Part shown: in pieces, positions 30,101 to 42,839 of the stretch | Layout of the letters: each line of letters starts with the position of its first letter | Numbering within the stretch: the stretch's first letter is position 1 | NCBI RefSeq assembly: GCF_002277815.1 | Contig: NZ_NKJI01000013.1 | Coordinates: 100,800-164,799 of the forward strand | Origin: Pseudomonas sp. ERMR1:02 | GTDB lineage: Bacteria; Pseudomonadota; Gammaproteobacteria; Pseudomonadales; Pseudomonadaceae | Direction: 5' to 3' | DNA: 64,000 bases | The notes under the pieces: generated by a model | Databases searched by the model: none | Seen by the model: the letters and a program-made list of their open reading frames with translations, nothing else | Told to the model about the DNA's origin: nothing | Position numbers and translations under genes: made by a program

Positions 30101-33100
30101 GCAACCTGATTCTGGGTGGCGATGGCCAGGACTTCATCGTCACCACAGAGGACATCACCACGACCTTCGGCGGTCAGGGTGACGACTTCATCCTCGGTGC
30201 CAAGACCAACCTGCCACCGACCGGCAACGAAGGCGATGACTGGATCGAGAAGGGCACCCAGGACGGTGCGCCTGGCGATAACGCCGCTCCGTTGCTCACC
30301 GACGATGTGATCGGCAACGACATCTTTGTCGGTGGCGGTGGCTTCGACGAAATGATCGGCGAGGGTGGCGATGACATCTTTGTCGGCAGCGATGCCCAGG
30401 ACAAGATGGACGGCATGTCCGGTTTCGACTGGGTGACCTACAAAAATGACAAGGTCGGCGTGACCGTTGACCTGAGCCTGGCCGCGCTGGCCCAACCGCA
30501 CGGCAATGCGCCAAACCAGAACGCCGGGGTGTTCAATCCGGTCGGCGCCTCGCCGGCCTCGATCCTCGACCGTTTTGCCGAGGTCGAAGGCGTGTCCGGG
30601 TCGAAATTCGCCGATGTACTCAAAGGCGATGATGTCGATGCCGTCACTATCGTCAACCACGGTGGTGCCACGGGCAGTGCGCTGACTAATGTGGCGTTGA
30701 TCCGCGGACTGGCGCAGTTTCTGGCCGATGCCGGGTTGCCGACTACCGGTTTTGCCACAGGCAACATCCTCCTCGGTGGCAATGGCAGTGACCTGATCGA
30801 AGGCCGCGGTGGCGATGACCTGATCGACGGGGACAAATGGCTCAACGTCAGAATCGCGGTTTATGCCCCCGGTGACGTTAACCATACCGGCCCCGAGATC
30901 GCCAGCTTCGACAGCATGGTCGACATGATTCCGTTCATGCTGGACCGCACCTATAACCCGGGTCAGCTCAAGGCCGTGCGGGAAATCCTGCCCGGCACCT
31001 CGACGGGCGGGGCGGCCTTCGACACCGCGATTTTCTCCGGGCTTCAGTCCGAGTACACGGTGACCCAGGACACCCGTGGCACGGTCAATGTGGCGGACGA
31101 TGTCTGGACGGTAACGGATACCGTAGCAGGGCGCGACGGCACCGATACCTGCTGCATATCGAACGCCTGCAGTTCGCCGATACCCAGCGAGTGCTGGTGG
31201 AAGGGCTCAATGCACAACCGGTTGGCAGACCGACCGTCACGGATGGAAACGGCGGAGCGATAACGGTCGGCGACATGCTGACTGTCAGCGTGGCCGGAGT
31301 GAGCGATGCCGACAACGTCGGCGGTACTCTCAACAACTCCTCGGTGTCCTACTACTGGCAGTTCGAGGCAAATCCAGGCAGCGGCGTGTTCGAAGACATC
31401 ATCCTGTTACCTGCCGGTGACCTGGCGTTCCAGAGTGCCGACGGCACCTCGTTCAAGGTCTCCCCGGATCTTGCCGGGTTGTCGTTGCGGGTCAAGGCGA
31501 TCTACCAGGATGCTCATGGCACGACTGAAATGGTGTTCTCGCAGCCGACTACCGTGGTGGTTCCCGGCGCTCCGGTTGTGCCAACGGCGCCGGTACCTGT
31601 CGTCGATGCTACCGCGGGTGGCGCGGGCCTGCACATGGTCCGCTCTGACCTCAACTTCATCCTTGATCAGATCAAGATTGCCGAGGCTGATGCGGCCGGT
31701 CAGGACATCCTCTCGCTGATCCCGAATATCCGCGCGCCGTTGGGTTTGCGTGCGGTCGACGGGTCGAACAACAACCTGATGAACCTCAACGGCAACAACC
31801 ACACCGAGTATGGTGCCGCCGATAACACCTTCCCGCGTTTGACCGATCCGGTGTTCAATCCGGCTCAATCGGGAACGACGTATGCGTCGAACAGCGGCAC
31901 TGTGATTGACTCGCAGCCGCGCACCATCAGTAATTTGATCGTCGACCAGACGTCGAACAACCCGGCGGCTTATGCCACGGCTTACAACCCGGGTGCGAAC
32001 GGTCATCTCGACTTCGGCGTGGTGGGTGCGGGCAACGACGACGTGCTCAAGGATGGCGTACAGATAGTCGCCAGCCCGGGATGGATGGTCAGTTCGGTAC
32101 TGCCGACGACCACAATGTGTACCTGTTCGAGAACACCGCGGCGGATGCGGGGTTGTCCGCGCCGTTCAACGCCTGGATGACCTTCTTCGGGCAGTTCTTC
32201 GATCATGGTCTGGACCTGGTCACCAAAGGTGGTTCGGGCACCGTCTTCATCCCGCTGCAACCGGATGATCCGCTGTATGTGCCAGGCGGCCACGCCAACT
32301 TCATGGTGCTGACCCGCGCGACCAACCAGCCAGGGGCCGATGGCATTCTCGGCACGGCCGATGACATTCATGAGCATACCAACACCACCACGCCGTTCGT
32401 GGACCAGAACCAGACCTACAGCTCGCACCCTTCGCACCAGGTGTTCCTGCGCGGTTATTTGCTGACTAACGACGGACCCATCGCGACCGGCAGGCTGATC
32501 ACTAACCGTGACCTGGGGGCGGATGGCAAGTACGGTACTGCAGACGACACCGAAATCGGTGGTATGGCGACCTGGAAGGTGGTCAAGGCGCAAGCCAACA
32601 ACGTTCTGGGTATCCACCTTACCGATGCTGACGTCGATAATGCCCCGCTGTTGGCGACCGATGCCTATGGCAATTTCATCAAGGGCCGAACGGCTTCCCG
32701 ATGGTCGTGATGAAGGGGGCTGACGGTCTTGGCGGCACGGCGGATGACTTCCTCAAGGAAGGCAATCCGCTTGCCCCCATTGACCTGACCAATGCTGTGC
32801 GCACCGGTCACCAGTTCCTCGTCGACATCAACAACAATGCAGTGCCGGTGTTCAGCGGTGGCGTGCTTGTTCCTGACGCGGATAACGTTGCGGGCAACGC
32901 AGTGCCGTTCAATCCGCTGACCGGGGCCAACCTGGCCTACGACAACGAACTGCTCGATGCGCACTACATCGCTGGCGACGGCCGGGTCAACGAGAACATC
33001 GGCCTGACTGCGGTGCATGCGATCTTCCACGCCGAGCACAATCGGCTGGTCGCGCAGACCAAGGACACTGTGCTCGATTCGGGTGATGTGGCCTTCCTCA

Positions 33101-36100
33101 ACGAGTGGCTGCTCAATCCGGTAAGCGCGTTGCCAGTCAACCAGGCTCAGATCGATGCGCTGGTGTGGAATGGCGAGCGCTTGTTCCAGGCTGCCAAGTT
33201 CGGCACCGAGATGCAGTATCAGCACCTGGTGTTCGAGGAGTTTGCGCGGACCATCCAGCCACGGGTCGACCTGTTCTTCGCACCGACCCAGGTCTATGAC
33301 GTCGACCTTGATGCCTCGATCGTCGCCGAGTTCGCCCACACCGTGTACCGGTTTGGCCACTCGATGCTGACCGAGACCGTCGATCGCTTCGACGTCAATT
33401 TCCACGTGGTGGGCGATCCGCACAGCACTGATCCCAATCAGCAAATGGGCTTGATCGCGGCGTTCCTCAACCCGTTGGCGTATGCCGCCAGTGGTGTGAC
33501 GCCAGAGGATGCAACCAGTGCGATCATACGCGGGGTGACTCGCCAGGCCGGTAACGAAATCGACGAGTTCGTCACCGAGGCGCTGCGCAATAACCTGCTC
33601 GGCCTGCCGCTCGACCTGCCGGCGCTCAACATTGCCCGTGGCCGCGACGTGGGGATTCCCTCGCTCAACGCGATCCGCCGCGACATCTACAGCCAGACCG
33701 GTGATACCCAACTCAAGCCGTACAACAGCTGGGTCGACCTGGTGCAGCACCTCAAACATCCAGAGTCGTTGATCAACTTCATCGCGGCCTATGGCACGCA
33801 TAGCTCGATTACTGCAGCAACCACGATGGCAGGCAAACGCGACGCAGCCATGGCGCTGGTCTTCGGTGGTACGGGTGCGCCATCTGACCGCCTGGACTTC
33901 CTCAACGGCAGCGGTGCCTGGGCCAACGTAACGCAGGCCGGCAAGGATGGGGTGCTGGGGACTGCCGACGATCTGAAGGGTGTGACGATCACGGGTGTCG
34001 ATGCCATCGATCTATGGATCGGCGGCCTGGCAGAAGAGAAAACTCCGTTCGGCGGCATGCTCGGCACGACCTTCAACTTCGTGTTCGAGAACCAGCTGGA
34101 GAAACTGCAGGATGGCGATCGCTTCTACTATCTGGAGCGTACCTCTGGCCTGTCGATGAATGCCGAGCTGGAAAGCAACTCGTTTGCCAAGTTGATCATG
34201 GCCAACACCTCAGCCACGCACTTGCCTGGCCTGGTGTTCTCGGACCCGGGGTTCTATTTGGAAAGGGACCAGAGCAAGCAGTACAACGATGGCCTGGGTA
34301 GCGCTGATCCGCTCGACGGTAACGGCCATCAGGTGGTGTTCCGCGACAACCCGCTGACCGCGGGGCCGGACGCCAATTACGTCAAGTACACGGGTGAAGA
34401 GCACATCGTGCTGGGCGGCACCAACAACGCAGACATCCTCATCGCCGGTGATGGCGATGACACGGTCTGGGGTGATGGCGGCAACGATCACATCGAAGGC
34501 GGTAACGGCAACGACCAACTGCGCGGTGGCGCCGGCGACGACATTATCACCGACCTGGGCGGCGACGATAACATCCAGGGTGGCGACGGCAACGACGTGC
34601 TGCACGGTGGCAATGGCATCAACCTGATCATTGGCGGCTTCGGCAATGACTTCATCGTGACCGGTGAGGACGCCTCCGAAGCCATTGGTGGCCAGGGCAA
34701 CGACTTCATCCTGGGCAGCAAAGCCAACGAACAGGACATGGGTAACGAAGGCGACGACTGGATCGAGAAGGGCACGTCCGACGGTGCACCTGGCGACAAC
34801 TTCGACCCGCTCGGCAACGACCCGGTGATCGGCAACGATGTGTTCATCGGCGGTAACGAGAACGATAAGTTCAACGGTGAAGGCGGCGACGACATCATGG
34901 TCGGCAGTCTCGGCTTCGGTGACCGTTATATCGGCGGCTCCGGCTATGACTGGGCGACCTTCAAGGACCTCGCCCAGGGCGTGACCATCGATTACAGCGA
35001 CCGCTTTTTCGATGTACCGCCGGTACCGGGTTCGGGTGCCTCGGCGCTGGTGCGTTTCGACATCATGGAAGGTCTGTCGGGTTCGTCCCACGGTGACTTC
35101 CTGCGCGGTGATAACGAAGATGCGACATCGCTACCCACCGCGGGTGCAACCGGCAGTGTGCTGACCAACATCAGCCTGATCAACGGTCTGGCGGGCTTGC
35201 TGCCAGCCGGAGCGACGTTCTTCGACGGCGGCAACATCATCCTCGGTGGCAGCGGCAGCGACCTGATCGAAGGTCGCGGTGGTGACGACATCATCGATGG
35301 TGACAAGTGGCTGAACGTACGCATCAGCGTACGGGCGAACGCTGATGGCACTGGCCCGGAAATCGCCACGTTCGACAGCATGGAGCCGATGGTGCAGGCG
35401 ATGTTGAACGGTACTTACAACCCAGGCCAACTGGTCATCGTGCGGGAGATTCTGACCGGCAATGACAAGTACGACACCGCGCTGTTCTCCGGTAATGCGT
35501 CGGAATATAGCGTCGTTGTCGATGGCAATACTGTCATCGTGACCGACCTGGTGGCGGGGCGTGATGGCGTCGATCGCCTGACGGGCATCGAGCGTCTGCA
35601 GTTCGCTGACCAGGCGCAGTCGTCCGGAGTGGGCACCGCCCAAAACGCCGGCCCAGTGGGTCATCTGGCGATCCTCGATGATGCCACCGGTGCGCGTGAC
35701 GATACGCCGGTCGCCGGCCAACTGCTGCGCGTCAGCGATCGGGCGGTACACGACGCGGACAACGCAAGTGTGGCCAATCCGACCGGCGCGGTTACCGGTG
35801 GGGTGGCTTACTACTGGCAGGTCGAAAACATTGCTGGCTCGGGCGTTTATGAAGACATCACCTTTGTCGCCGCCGGCGAGGTATCGCGGGCGATCGGCAC
35901 CACCTACCGGGTGGCGGACGATGTGGCGGGTCTGAACATCCGCGTCCGGGCGGTGTATCAGGATGCCAAGGGCACGCTGGAGATCGTCGACTCGTCGGGG
36001 AACAGCGCACCGACAGCAGGGCCGACCGTAACCGGTCTTTTGGCGCAGAACCAAGTGTTGACCGCTAACACATCGAGCATCATCGACCTTGATGGCCTCA

Positions 36101-38997
36101 GCAATCCGCAGTTCACCTACCAGTGGCAGGCGACCAACGGGGTTAGCTTCGTCAACATCGCCGGAGCCACCGGTAGCACGTTCACGCTGGGTCAGGCTCA
36201 GGTCGGCAATCAGGTGCGCGTGGTGGTCAGTTACGTGGATGACTTCGGTGTGGCCGAAAGCATTGCGTCTAACCCCTCGGACCCGGTGGCCAACGTCAAC
36301 GATGCACCGACAGGCGCGTTGCTGATCAGCGATACGACACCGGAGCAAGGGCAGGTGCTGACCGCGCTGTCTGCCGCGATTGCCGATGCGGATGGACTGG
36401 GCACCTTCAGCTACCAATGGCAGCAAGGTGTCGGCACTTCCTTCACCGACATCAGCGGCGCGACCGCTGTGACCTTCACCCCTGGTTCGGCGCAGAACAA
36501 TCTGCAACTGCGGGTGATCGTGCGCTATACCGATGGCTTCGGCACGCTGGAGTCAGTGACCTCTGCGGCGACGGCGGCGGTTGTGATACCGCCTGGCGTG
36601 GTGCTTACGGGGAACGCTGCGGCGAACATCCTCACGGGCGGCGCGGGTAACGATGTGCTCAGTGGCCTGGGCGGGAACGATACGCTCAATGGCCTGGGCG
36701 GTATTGACCAGCTGTTTGGCGGCACTGGCAATGACATTCTCAACGGCGGGGACGACAACGACATCCTCAATGGCGAGGACGGCAACGACATCCTCAACGG
36801 TGGGCTCGGCGCGGATGCCATGAATGGCGGTGCCGGCAACGACACCTTTGTGGTCGACAACGTCGGTGACACCGTCATCGAGGCGGTGGGTGGTGGTACC
36901 GATCTGGTGCAAACCAGTCTGACTAGCTACGTGCTCGGTGCCAACGTCGAGAACCTGACCTATACCGGTGCCGGTAACTTCACCGGTACCGGTAATGCCC
37001 TGGATAACATCATCACCGGCGGGGTCGGTAATGACGTCCTCAACGGCGGTGCCGGCAACGACACCCTCAACGGCGGGCTCGGCGCGGATGCCATGAATGG
37101 CGGTGCCGGCAACGACACCTTTGTGGTCGACAACGTCGGTGACACCGTCATCGAGGCGGTGGGTGGTGGTACCGATCTGGTGCAAACCAGTCTGACTAAC
37201 TACGTGCTCGGTGCCAACGTCGAGAACCTGACCTATACCGGTGCCGGTAACTTCACCGGTACCGGTAATGCGCTGGACAACGTCATCACCGGCGGGATCG
37301 GCAACGACGTGCTCAATGGCGGGGACGGCAACGACACCCTCAACGGTGGGCTCGGCGCGGATGCCATGAATGGCGGTGCCGGCAACGACACCTTTGTGGT
37401 CGACAACGTCGGTGACACCGTCATCGAGGCGGTGGGTGGTGGTACTGATCTGGTGCAAACCAGTCTGACTAACTACCTGCTCGCTGCCAACGTCGAGAAC
37501 CTGACCTATACCGGTGCCGGTAACTTCACCGGTACCGGTAATGCGCTGGCCAACACCATCACCGGCGGGGGCGGTAACGACGTCCTCAATGGCGGTGCGG
37601 GTGCTGACCAGTTGGTGGGGGGAGCCGGCAACGACACCTACGTCGTCGATGTAGCCGCGGACGTGGTGGTCGAGGCGGCGGGTGGCGGTACGGATACCGT
37701 ACAGACGTCGCTGGCCAGCTACACCCTGGGTGCTAATCTCGAGAACCTGACCTATACCGGCGCCGGTAACTTCACCGGTACCGGTAATGCGCTGGCCAAC
37801 ATCCTCACCGGCGGGGTCGGTAACGACGTCCTCACTGGCGGGGACGGCAACGACACCCTCAACGGTGGGCTGGGCGCGGATGTCATGAATGGCGGTGCCG
37901 GCAACGACACCTTTGTGGTCGACAACGTCGGTGACACCGTCATCGAGGCGGTGGGAGGTGGTACCGATCTGGTGCAAACCAGTCTGACTAACTACCTGCT
38001 CGGTGCCAACGTCGAGAACCTGACCTATACCGGTGCCGGTAACTTCACCGGTACCGGTAATGCGCTGGCCAACACCATCACCGGCGGGGTCGGTAACGAC
38101 GTCCTCAATGGCGGTGCGGGTGCTGACCGGTTGGTGGGGGGAGCCGGCAACGACACCTACGTCGTCGATGTAGCTGCGGACGTGGTGGTCGAGGCGGCGG
38201 GTGGTGGTACGGATACCGTGCAGACGTCGCTGACCAGCTACACGCTGGCTGCTAATGTCGAGAATCTGACCTACACCGGAGTTGGCAACTTTGTCGGCAA
38301 CGGCAACGTGGTGAACAACGCCATCACCGGCGGGGCAGGTAATGACACTCTCAGTGGTGACAGCGGCGATGACATCCTCACCGGCGGCGCCGGTAATGAC
38401 ACGCTCAATGGTGACGCCGGTGACGACCAACTGCTGGGTGGCATTGGCATCGATACCCTGAACGGCGGCACTGGCGATGACAGCCTCGACGGCGGCGACG
38501 GGAACGATACATTGATTGGTGGCATAGGCAACGACACGCTGCTCGGCGGGCTGGGTAATGACAGCCTGGATGGCGGTACCGGCAACGATCTGCTCCAGGG
38601 TGGCGATGGCAACGACACGCTGCTCGGTGGTATCGGTAACGACACATTGTTGGGTGGCATCGGCAATGACCAAATCGATGGCGGTGTTGGCAACGACACG
38701 GTCACCGGCGGTGCCGGCAACGACATAATGAATGCCAGCAATGGCAACGATGTGTTCCTGTTCGCAGCGGGCTTCGGGACCGATCAGATCATCAGCTTCG
38801 ATGCGAACGCGGCGGGAGGCCAGGATCGGCTCGATATTACCGCGTTCAACATCACAGCTGCGACCTTTGCCGGTAGCGTCACCATCGCCGATGTCGGTGC
38901 GGATACCTTGGTCAGCATCGGAGCAGACTCCATTCGCCTGGTAGGTGTAGCCGACGCAACAACCGTCACTGCCACAGACTTCATTCTGGCCACTTGA
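27162..38997 (+). pseudogene. Giant RTX exoprotein with two animal haem peroxidase domains (PehA/MopA-like), five frameshifts as given
   Basis: Six frames join into one 3,946-residue protein. Breaks near 27556, 27791, 31149, 32082 and 32687 each need one base, and the total is then an exact codon multiple. There is no Sec signal. Peroxidase half 1 lies at about 27162-29800 and half 2 at about 31636-34400. Both show MTFFGQFFDHGLDLVTK (distal His and Ca site), YRFGHSMLTETVDRF (proximal His) and LNxARGRDxGIPxLN. RTX blocks (GGxGxDxxx) follow each half. Ig-like units with YYWQ/YQWQ motifs lie at 31.3-31.6 and 35.7-36.6 kb. Long RTX repeats run to 38.7 kb, and a type I secretion tail ends the protein. 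In P. putida, PehA and MopA have this layout and act as Ca-dependent peroxidase and Mn(II) oxidase. Divergent ABC/HlyD/TolC genes should export it. I infer it is intact in the cell. Confidence 0.88.
36600..38740 (+). repeat. RTX repeat block with six long tandem units
   Basis: Inside the giant gene, units of 246-273 bp begin near 36826, 37099, 37372, 37618, 37891 and 38137. Type A units (NGGAGNDTFVVDNVGDTVIE) and type B units (AGNDTYVVDVAADVVVE) follow the order A-A-A-B-A-B, each ending LENLTYTGAGNFTGTGNAL with a nonapeptide RTX run. Type A copies are nearly identical at DNA level, which implies recent unequal recombination or gene conversion. Shorter 9-residue RTX repeats continue to 38740. 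These bind Ca2+ and fold the protein after export. Confidence 0.85.
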
Positions 38998-39037
38998 GGT
39001 CCTGGTCAGTACTGTCGCAAGAACGTGAAAAGCGAAG

Positions 39038-39067
39038 GGGAGGGCATGGATGCCCTCCCTTTTTTTA
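39038..39067 (+). terminator. Rho-independent terminator of the giant peroxidase gene
   Basis: A perfect 10-bp stem (GGGAGGGCAT at 39038-39047 with 39050-39059) has a tight GG loop and is followed by eight T (39060-39067). It starts 41 bases after the stop codon. Confidence 0.92.
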
Positions 39068-39191
39068 TAAGCCGGGTCGTTTGTTCGAAGTCGGTTGCAG
39101 CTGCGTACGGTAATCCGACAAGCCAGCTCCAGAGGCGTGAAATCCGTTGGAGCTGCCGCAGCAGGCTGCGATCGTTTGACCTTTTGCTTTT

Positions 39192-39535
39192 CTACTCAGG
39201 CGGATCAATCCGATCTAAAGCCCGGTTCACTGCCAGCTCACCGAATGTGATGACTTGGGCAATCCCCAGCAGCGTATTGCGACTCGTCCCCTCCGTACGA
39301 TCCGCTAGATCCATGGTCATGACATTGGCGGAAGCTAGCGACTCGCAGGCGTGGGCCAGGAGGGTTTGGGTATCGAGTTCCGGGTTGACGATGAACATGG
39401 TGCAAAGCTTGCGTGGCGTGGCCTGGATGTCGGCAGCCGAGGGATGCGGTCGGGGTCGTAAGGATTACTTGAATCGATGGATTCGGAAGATGTTCCCGGA
39501 TCGGTTTCCGGGGGATTCGGCGTTGGCTTGAACAT
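39192..39535 (-). pseudogene. DUF6124-family protein, frameshifted as given
   Basis: Two minus-strand frames give one 114-residue protein. The first starts MFKPTPNPPETDP at 39535 (AAGGAG upstream) and runs to the DPDRIP region. The second continues SAADIQATPRKLCTMFIVNPELDTQTLL to RALDRIDPPE. One missing C in a run near 39443 explains the break. The family is common in fluorescent pseudomonads and has no known function. The same conserved leader precedes it as precedes the shorter copy at 2807. Confidence 0.75.
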
Positions 39536-39540
39536 GGATG

Positions 39541-39852
39541 AAACTCCTTATGAGATGAAGGGAGCCATCACCCTCGCTACCAAACGAAGGGTGGTGGCCA
39601 TACGAAGGTTGGTAGACCGGCCACAAGGCAAACCGGCGCACCCGAAGGCGCCCTGCGCATGGCCACCATTAATACAGGTGTCGTAAAAAGCACCTGCAAA
39701 GGTGACGCTATGCGCCTTGTATATAGCCAGGCTACCAAACCCGATCGCTGTTTTCTCAGCGACCGGCAAACGATAAAACCCAGCGCTAAGGCGCACAAGC
39801 CGGCGGATTCTGGCGTAACCGTAGGCAACGACGCAAGGCGCTGTGGCTTTCA
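39541..39852 (-). ncRNA. Conserved structured leader (copy B) upstream of DUF6124
   Basis: On the minus strand this is the counterpart of 2473-2797. The 42-base conserved block is 39829-39788. Helix P1 pairs 39667-39659 with 39601-39593. P2 pairs 39651-39647 with 39642-39638 around a UUCG tetraloop. Relative to copy A, P1 has three double compensatory changes (C-G to U-A, U-A to C-G, G-C to A-U) and P2 has two. An AAGGAG site and the DUF6124 ATG follow directly. Pairing kept despite sequence change argues for a functional RNA fold. It may be a 5' UTR element, as no separate promoter or terminator is visible. Confidence 0.6.
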
Positions 39853-40126
39853 TCAAGTAACCGGGCGGGCTTTTAAACACGCAGGAACTTGCTCGTAAAA
39901 AGCACATTGAATAAAGGCGGTAGAACCCCACTCCCGAACGGTTTAACGCGGTCAGAAGACAGCTTTCGACACAATTGTAAAAATTCTTACAGACCCTACA
40001 CACCGCAAATCCAGACGTCTCCTACGCACTTTCGCCTTTCAATTCGGCTCAGCTTCTTGAAAGCTTTCAAGCGCTTGAACGAGGGTGGAAATGACACCTC
40101 CTCGAATGTCCCAAGGAGGTCCAGAC

Positions 40127-42839
40127 GTGAACACCCAAGTACCCGTTTTCTTCGACCACAGCCGCCACAAACTCCAGGTCGAGGATCTAGACGCCCACCT
40201 CGACGTCCTCGCCTTCGACGGCACGGAACACCTGAGCCAACCCTACGTCTACCACATCGAATTCACCAGCACCGAACAGGACCTGGCCGCCGAACAACTG
40301 CTCGGTAGGCAAGCCACATTCAGCCTGCACGCCATGCCGTCAAACCTGCCGGTGTTCTCTTGGGCCCCGACGCCCGAGGTCAAACCGCTGCGCACCCTGC
40401 ATGGCGTGATCACCGGTTTGCAACGACTCTCCGGCTCCCGCGACGAAGCCCGCTATAAAGTCACCCTGCAACCGCGACTGGCCCTGCTCGACCGTGGCCG
40501 GCAATACCGCATTTACCAGCACCAATCGGTGCCGGCGATCGTCGAGCAGGTCCTGCGCAGCCGCCACGGTTTCGAGTATCAGGACTTCGTCTTCAATCTG
40601 AATCGCCAATACCCCCGACGCGAACAGGTGATGCAGTACGGCGAAAGCGACCTGGCCTTCATCAGCCGCCTGCTGGCCGAAGTCGGCATCTGGTACCGCT
40701 TCACCAACCATGAACGCCTGCCGATCGACGTCGTGCATTTCTGTGACGGCCAGCGCGGCTACCAGTTCGACGTCGAACTGCCGTTGCGCCCACCGGCCGG
40801 CCTGGGCAGCGGCGAAGATGGCGTGTGGGCCTTGCAAACCCGCCATCAGGTGGTGGAAAAACACGTCAACGTCCGCGCCTATCACCACCGTGACGCCGAA
40901 GCCTATCTCGACGCCGATGTCGACCAGACCCGCGGCGCGAAAACCACCTACGGCGAGGCCTACCACTACGCTGAACCCTACACCGTGCTCGGTGGCGCCT
41001 ACGCTCAGCACGAAGACCTGCAAAGCGAAAGCGGGTACTTTTACGCGCGCTTGCGCCACGACCATTACCTCAACCAGCAGACCCAACTCAGCGGCGTGAG
41101 CAGCAGCGCCACCCTCGCGCCGGGCCAGGTGCTGACCATCACCGACGGCGCGCCCCAGGCCTTTACGCCACGTTGCACGCTCATCGGCCTGACCACTAGC
41201 GCCGCCCGCGACGCCAGCTTCGAATGCCGCTTTGAGGCCATGCCGTACTCGGAAACCCTGTGCTTTCGTCCAGACATCCCGCCCAAACCCCAAATCGCCG
41301 GCACCGTCCCGGCCCGGGTCACCAGCGGCGAAGCCCACGACAAATACGCCGAGATCGACGTCGAAGGCCGCTACAAGGTCAACTTCCTGTTCGACCGCGA
41401 CCCCTGGGAACTCGGCGAAGAAAGCCTGTGGCTGCGCCTGGCCCGCCCTTACGCTGGCGACACATACGGCCTGCACCTGCCACTGATCTGCGGCACCGAA
41501 GTGGCCATCGCCTTCGAACAAGGCGACCCGGACCGCCCCTACATCGCCCACGCCCTGCACGACAGCGAACACCCGGACCACGTGACCCTGCGCAGGCGCG
41601 ACTACACCCGCAACGTGCTGCGCACCCCTGCCAATAACAAGCTGCGCATGGAAGACAAGCGGGGGAGGAGCACGTCAAGCTCAGTACTGAGTATGGGAAG
41701 AGCCAGCTGAATCTTGGGCATTTGGTGGATGCGAAGAAGCAGAAGCGCGGCGAAGGCTTTGAGCTGCGGACGGATGAGTGGGGAGTATCCGTGGCGGCAA
41801 GGGGCTGTTCATCAGCGCCGATGGACAGGCCAAGGCGCAAGGGCCCGTGCTGGACATGAGTGCCGCCGTGGACCGCTTGCAACAGGCCGGCGAACAACTG
41901 CAAAAACTCTCGGTCGATGCACAGGCCGCCAACGCCGATCCGGCGGATGTGCCGGCACAAATACAACTGCTGCGCCAGGAGCTGGAGCAACTCAAGTCTT
42001 CCGTCTTGCTGCTCAGCGCCCCGCAGGGCATCGCCCTCACCAGCGGCAAGCATCTGCAACTGGCGGCGCAAAACAACCTGATGCTCAACGCTGGCGGTGA
42101 AGCGGATATCAGCGTGGTCAAGCGCCTGTTCATCGGCGTGGGCCAGGGCTTGAGTCTGTTTGTGCGCAAGCTGGGGATCAAGCTGATCGCTAATCAGGGA
42201 CCGGTGCAGATTCAGGCGCAGAACGACAAGCTTGAACTGTTTGCCCGGCACGGTCTGGACATCACCAGCACCGAAGATGAAATCCGTATTACCGCGAAAA
42301 AGAAAATCACCCTCAATGGCGGTGGTAGCTACATGACGCTGGATGAGTGCGGCATCGAGGAGGGCACGCTGGGGGACTACAAGGTCAAATCCGCGGATTT
42401 CGAATACAGCGGCCCGGCCAGCATGAAGGCCGCACATCCGGACTACCCGCAGAGCCAGTCCAAACAAACGCTGCGATTCAGCGTTTTGCAAGCACCCAAT
42501 GCCAATCGCCAGAGCTGGACGGGCATGCCCTACACGCTCTACGCCGACGGTGCAGAGCTCAAAAAAGGCGTGCTGGACGCGTCCGGGCAACTGCTGATCG
42601 ATCATCAAGTCGTCACGCGCGGTTACCAGTTAGTCATGGCCAACGGCGTGACCTACCAGATCCCGGTGCCCACCGACTACCGCAATGCCGAACAGGCGCA
42701 TTTGGCCAATCGTGGCTTTCATAACCACCGCTCAAAAACCAAAGCTGAAGTGAATCAACCCAATTCGCACACCGATCACCGAGTGCTGTACGCGGCGGTG
42801 TTGGAAGGAATCAGCGATCAGGAAGGGAAAACACCATGA
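40127..42839 (+). pseudogene. vgrG: Type VI secretion tip protein VgrG, two frameshifts as given
   Basis: This is a VgrG spike, 904 residues when rebuilt. The start is GTG at 40127, with AAGGAGGT 6 bases upstream. The gp27/gp44-like base (HKLQVEDLDAHLDVLAFDGTEHLSQPYVYHIEF) and gp5-like OB domain (AEIDVEGRYKVNFLFDRD) are in frame one. After a missing G near 41661 come EHVKLSTEYGKSQLNLGHLVDA. After another near 41783 come GSIRGGKGLFISADGQAKAQ and the DUF2345 helix (QGIALTSGKHLQLAAQNN). A C-terminal extension of about 130 residues ends the protein and may dock the phospholipase encoded next, whose start overlaps (ATGA). No other T6SS structural genes are in the window, so this is an orphan vgrG island. 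Confidence 0.9.

Noticed and set aside
36826..38150. CRISPR-like regular spacing of repeats
   Set aside because: Units are in-frame RTX protein repeats of 246-273 bp, not short repeats with unique spacers.
36553..38673. 706-codon frame with repeated GVVAGTAIHGIRAEP-like residues on the - strand
   Set aside because: It mirrors the RTX repeats of the giant gene; a regular GC-rich repeat leaves other frames open.
39659..39898. Antisense small protein with KAHKPADSGVTVGN
   Set aside because: It lies on the antisense strand of the conserved leader; the RNA pairing explains the conservation better.
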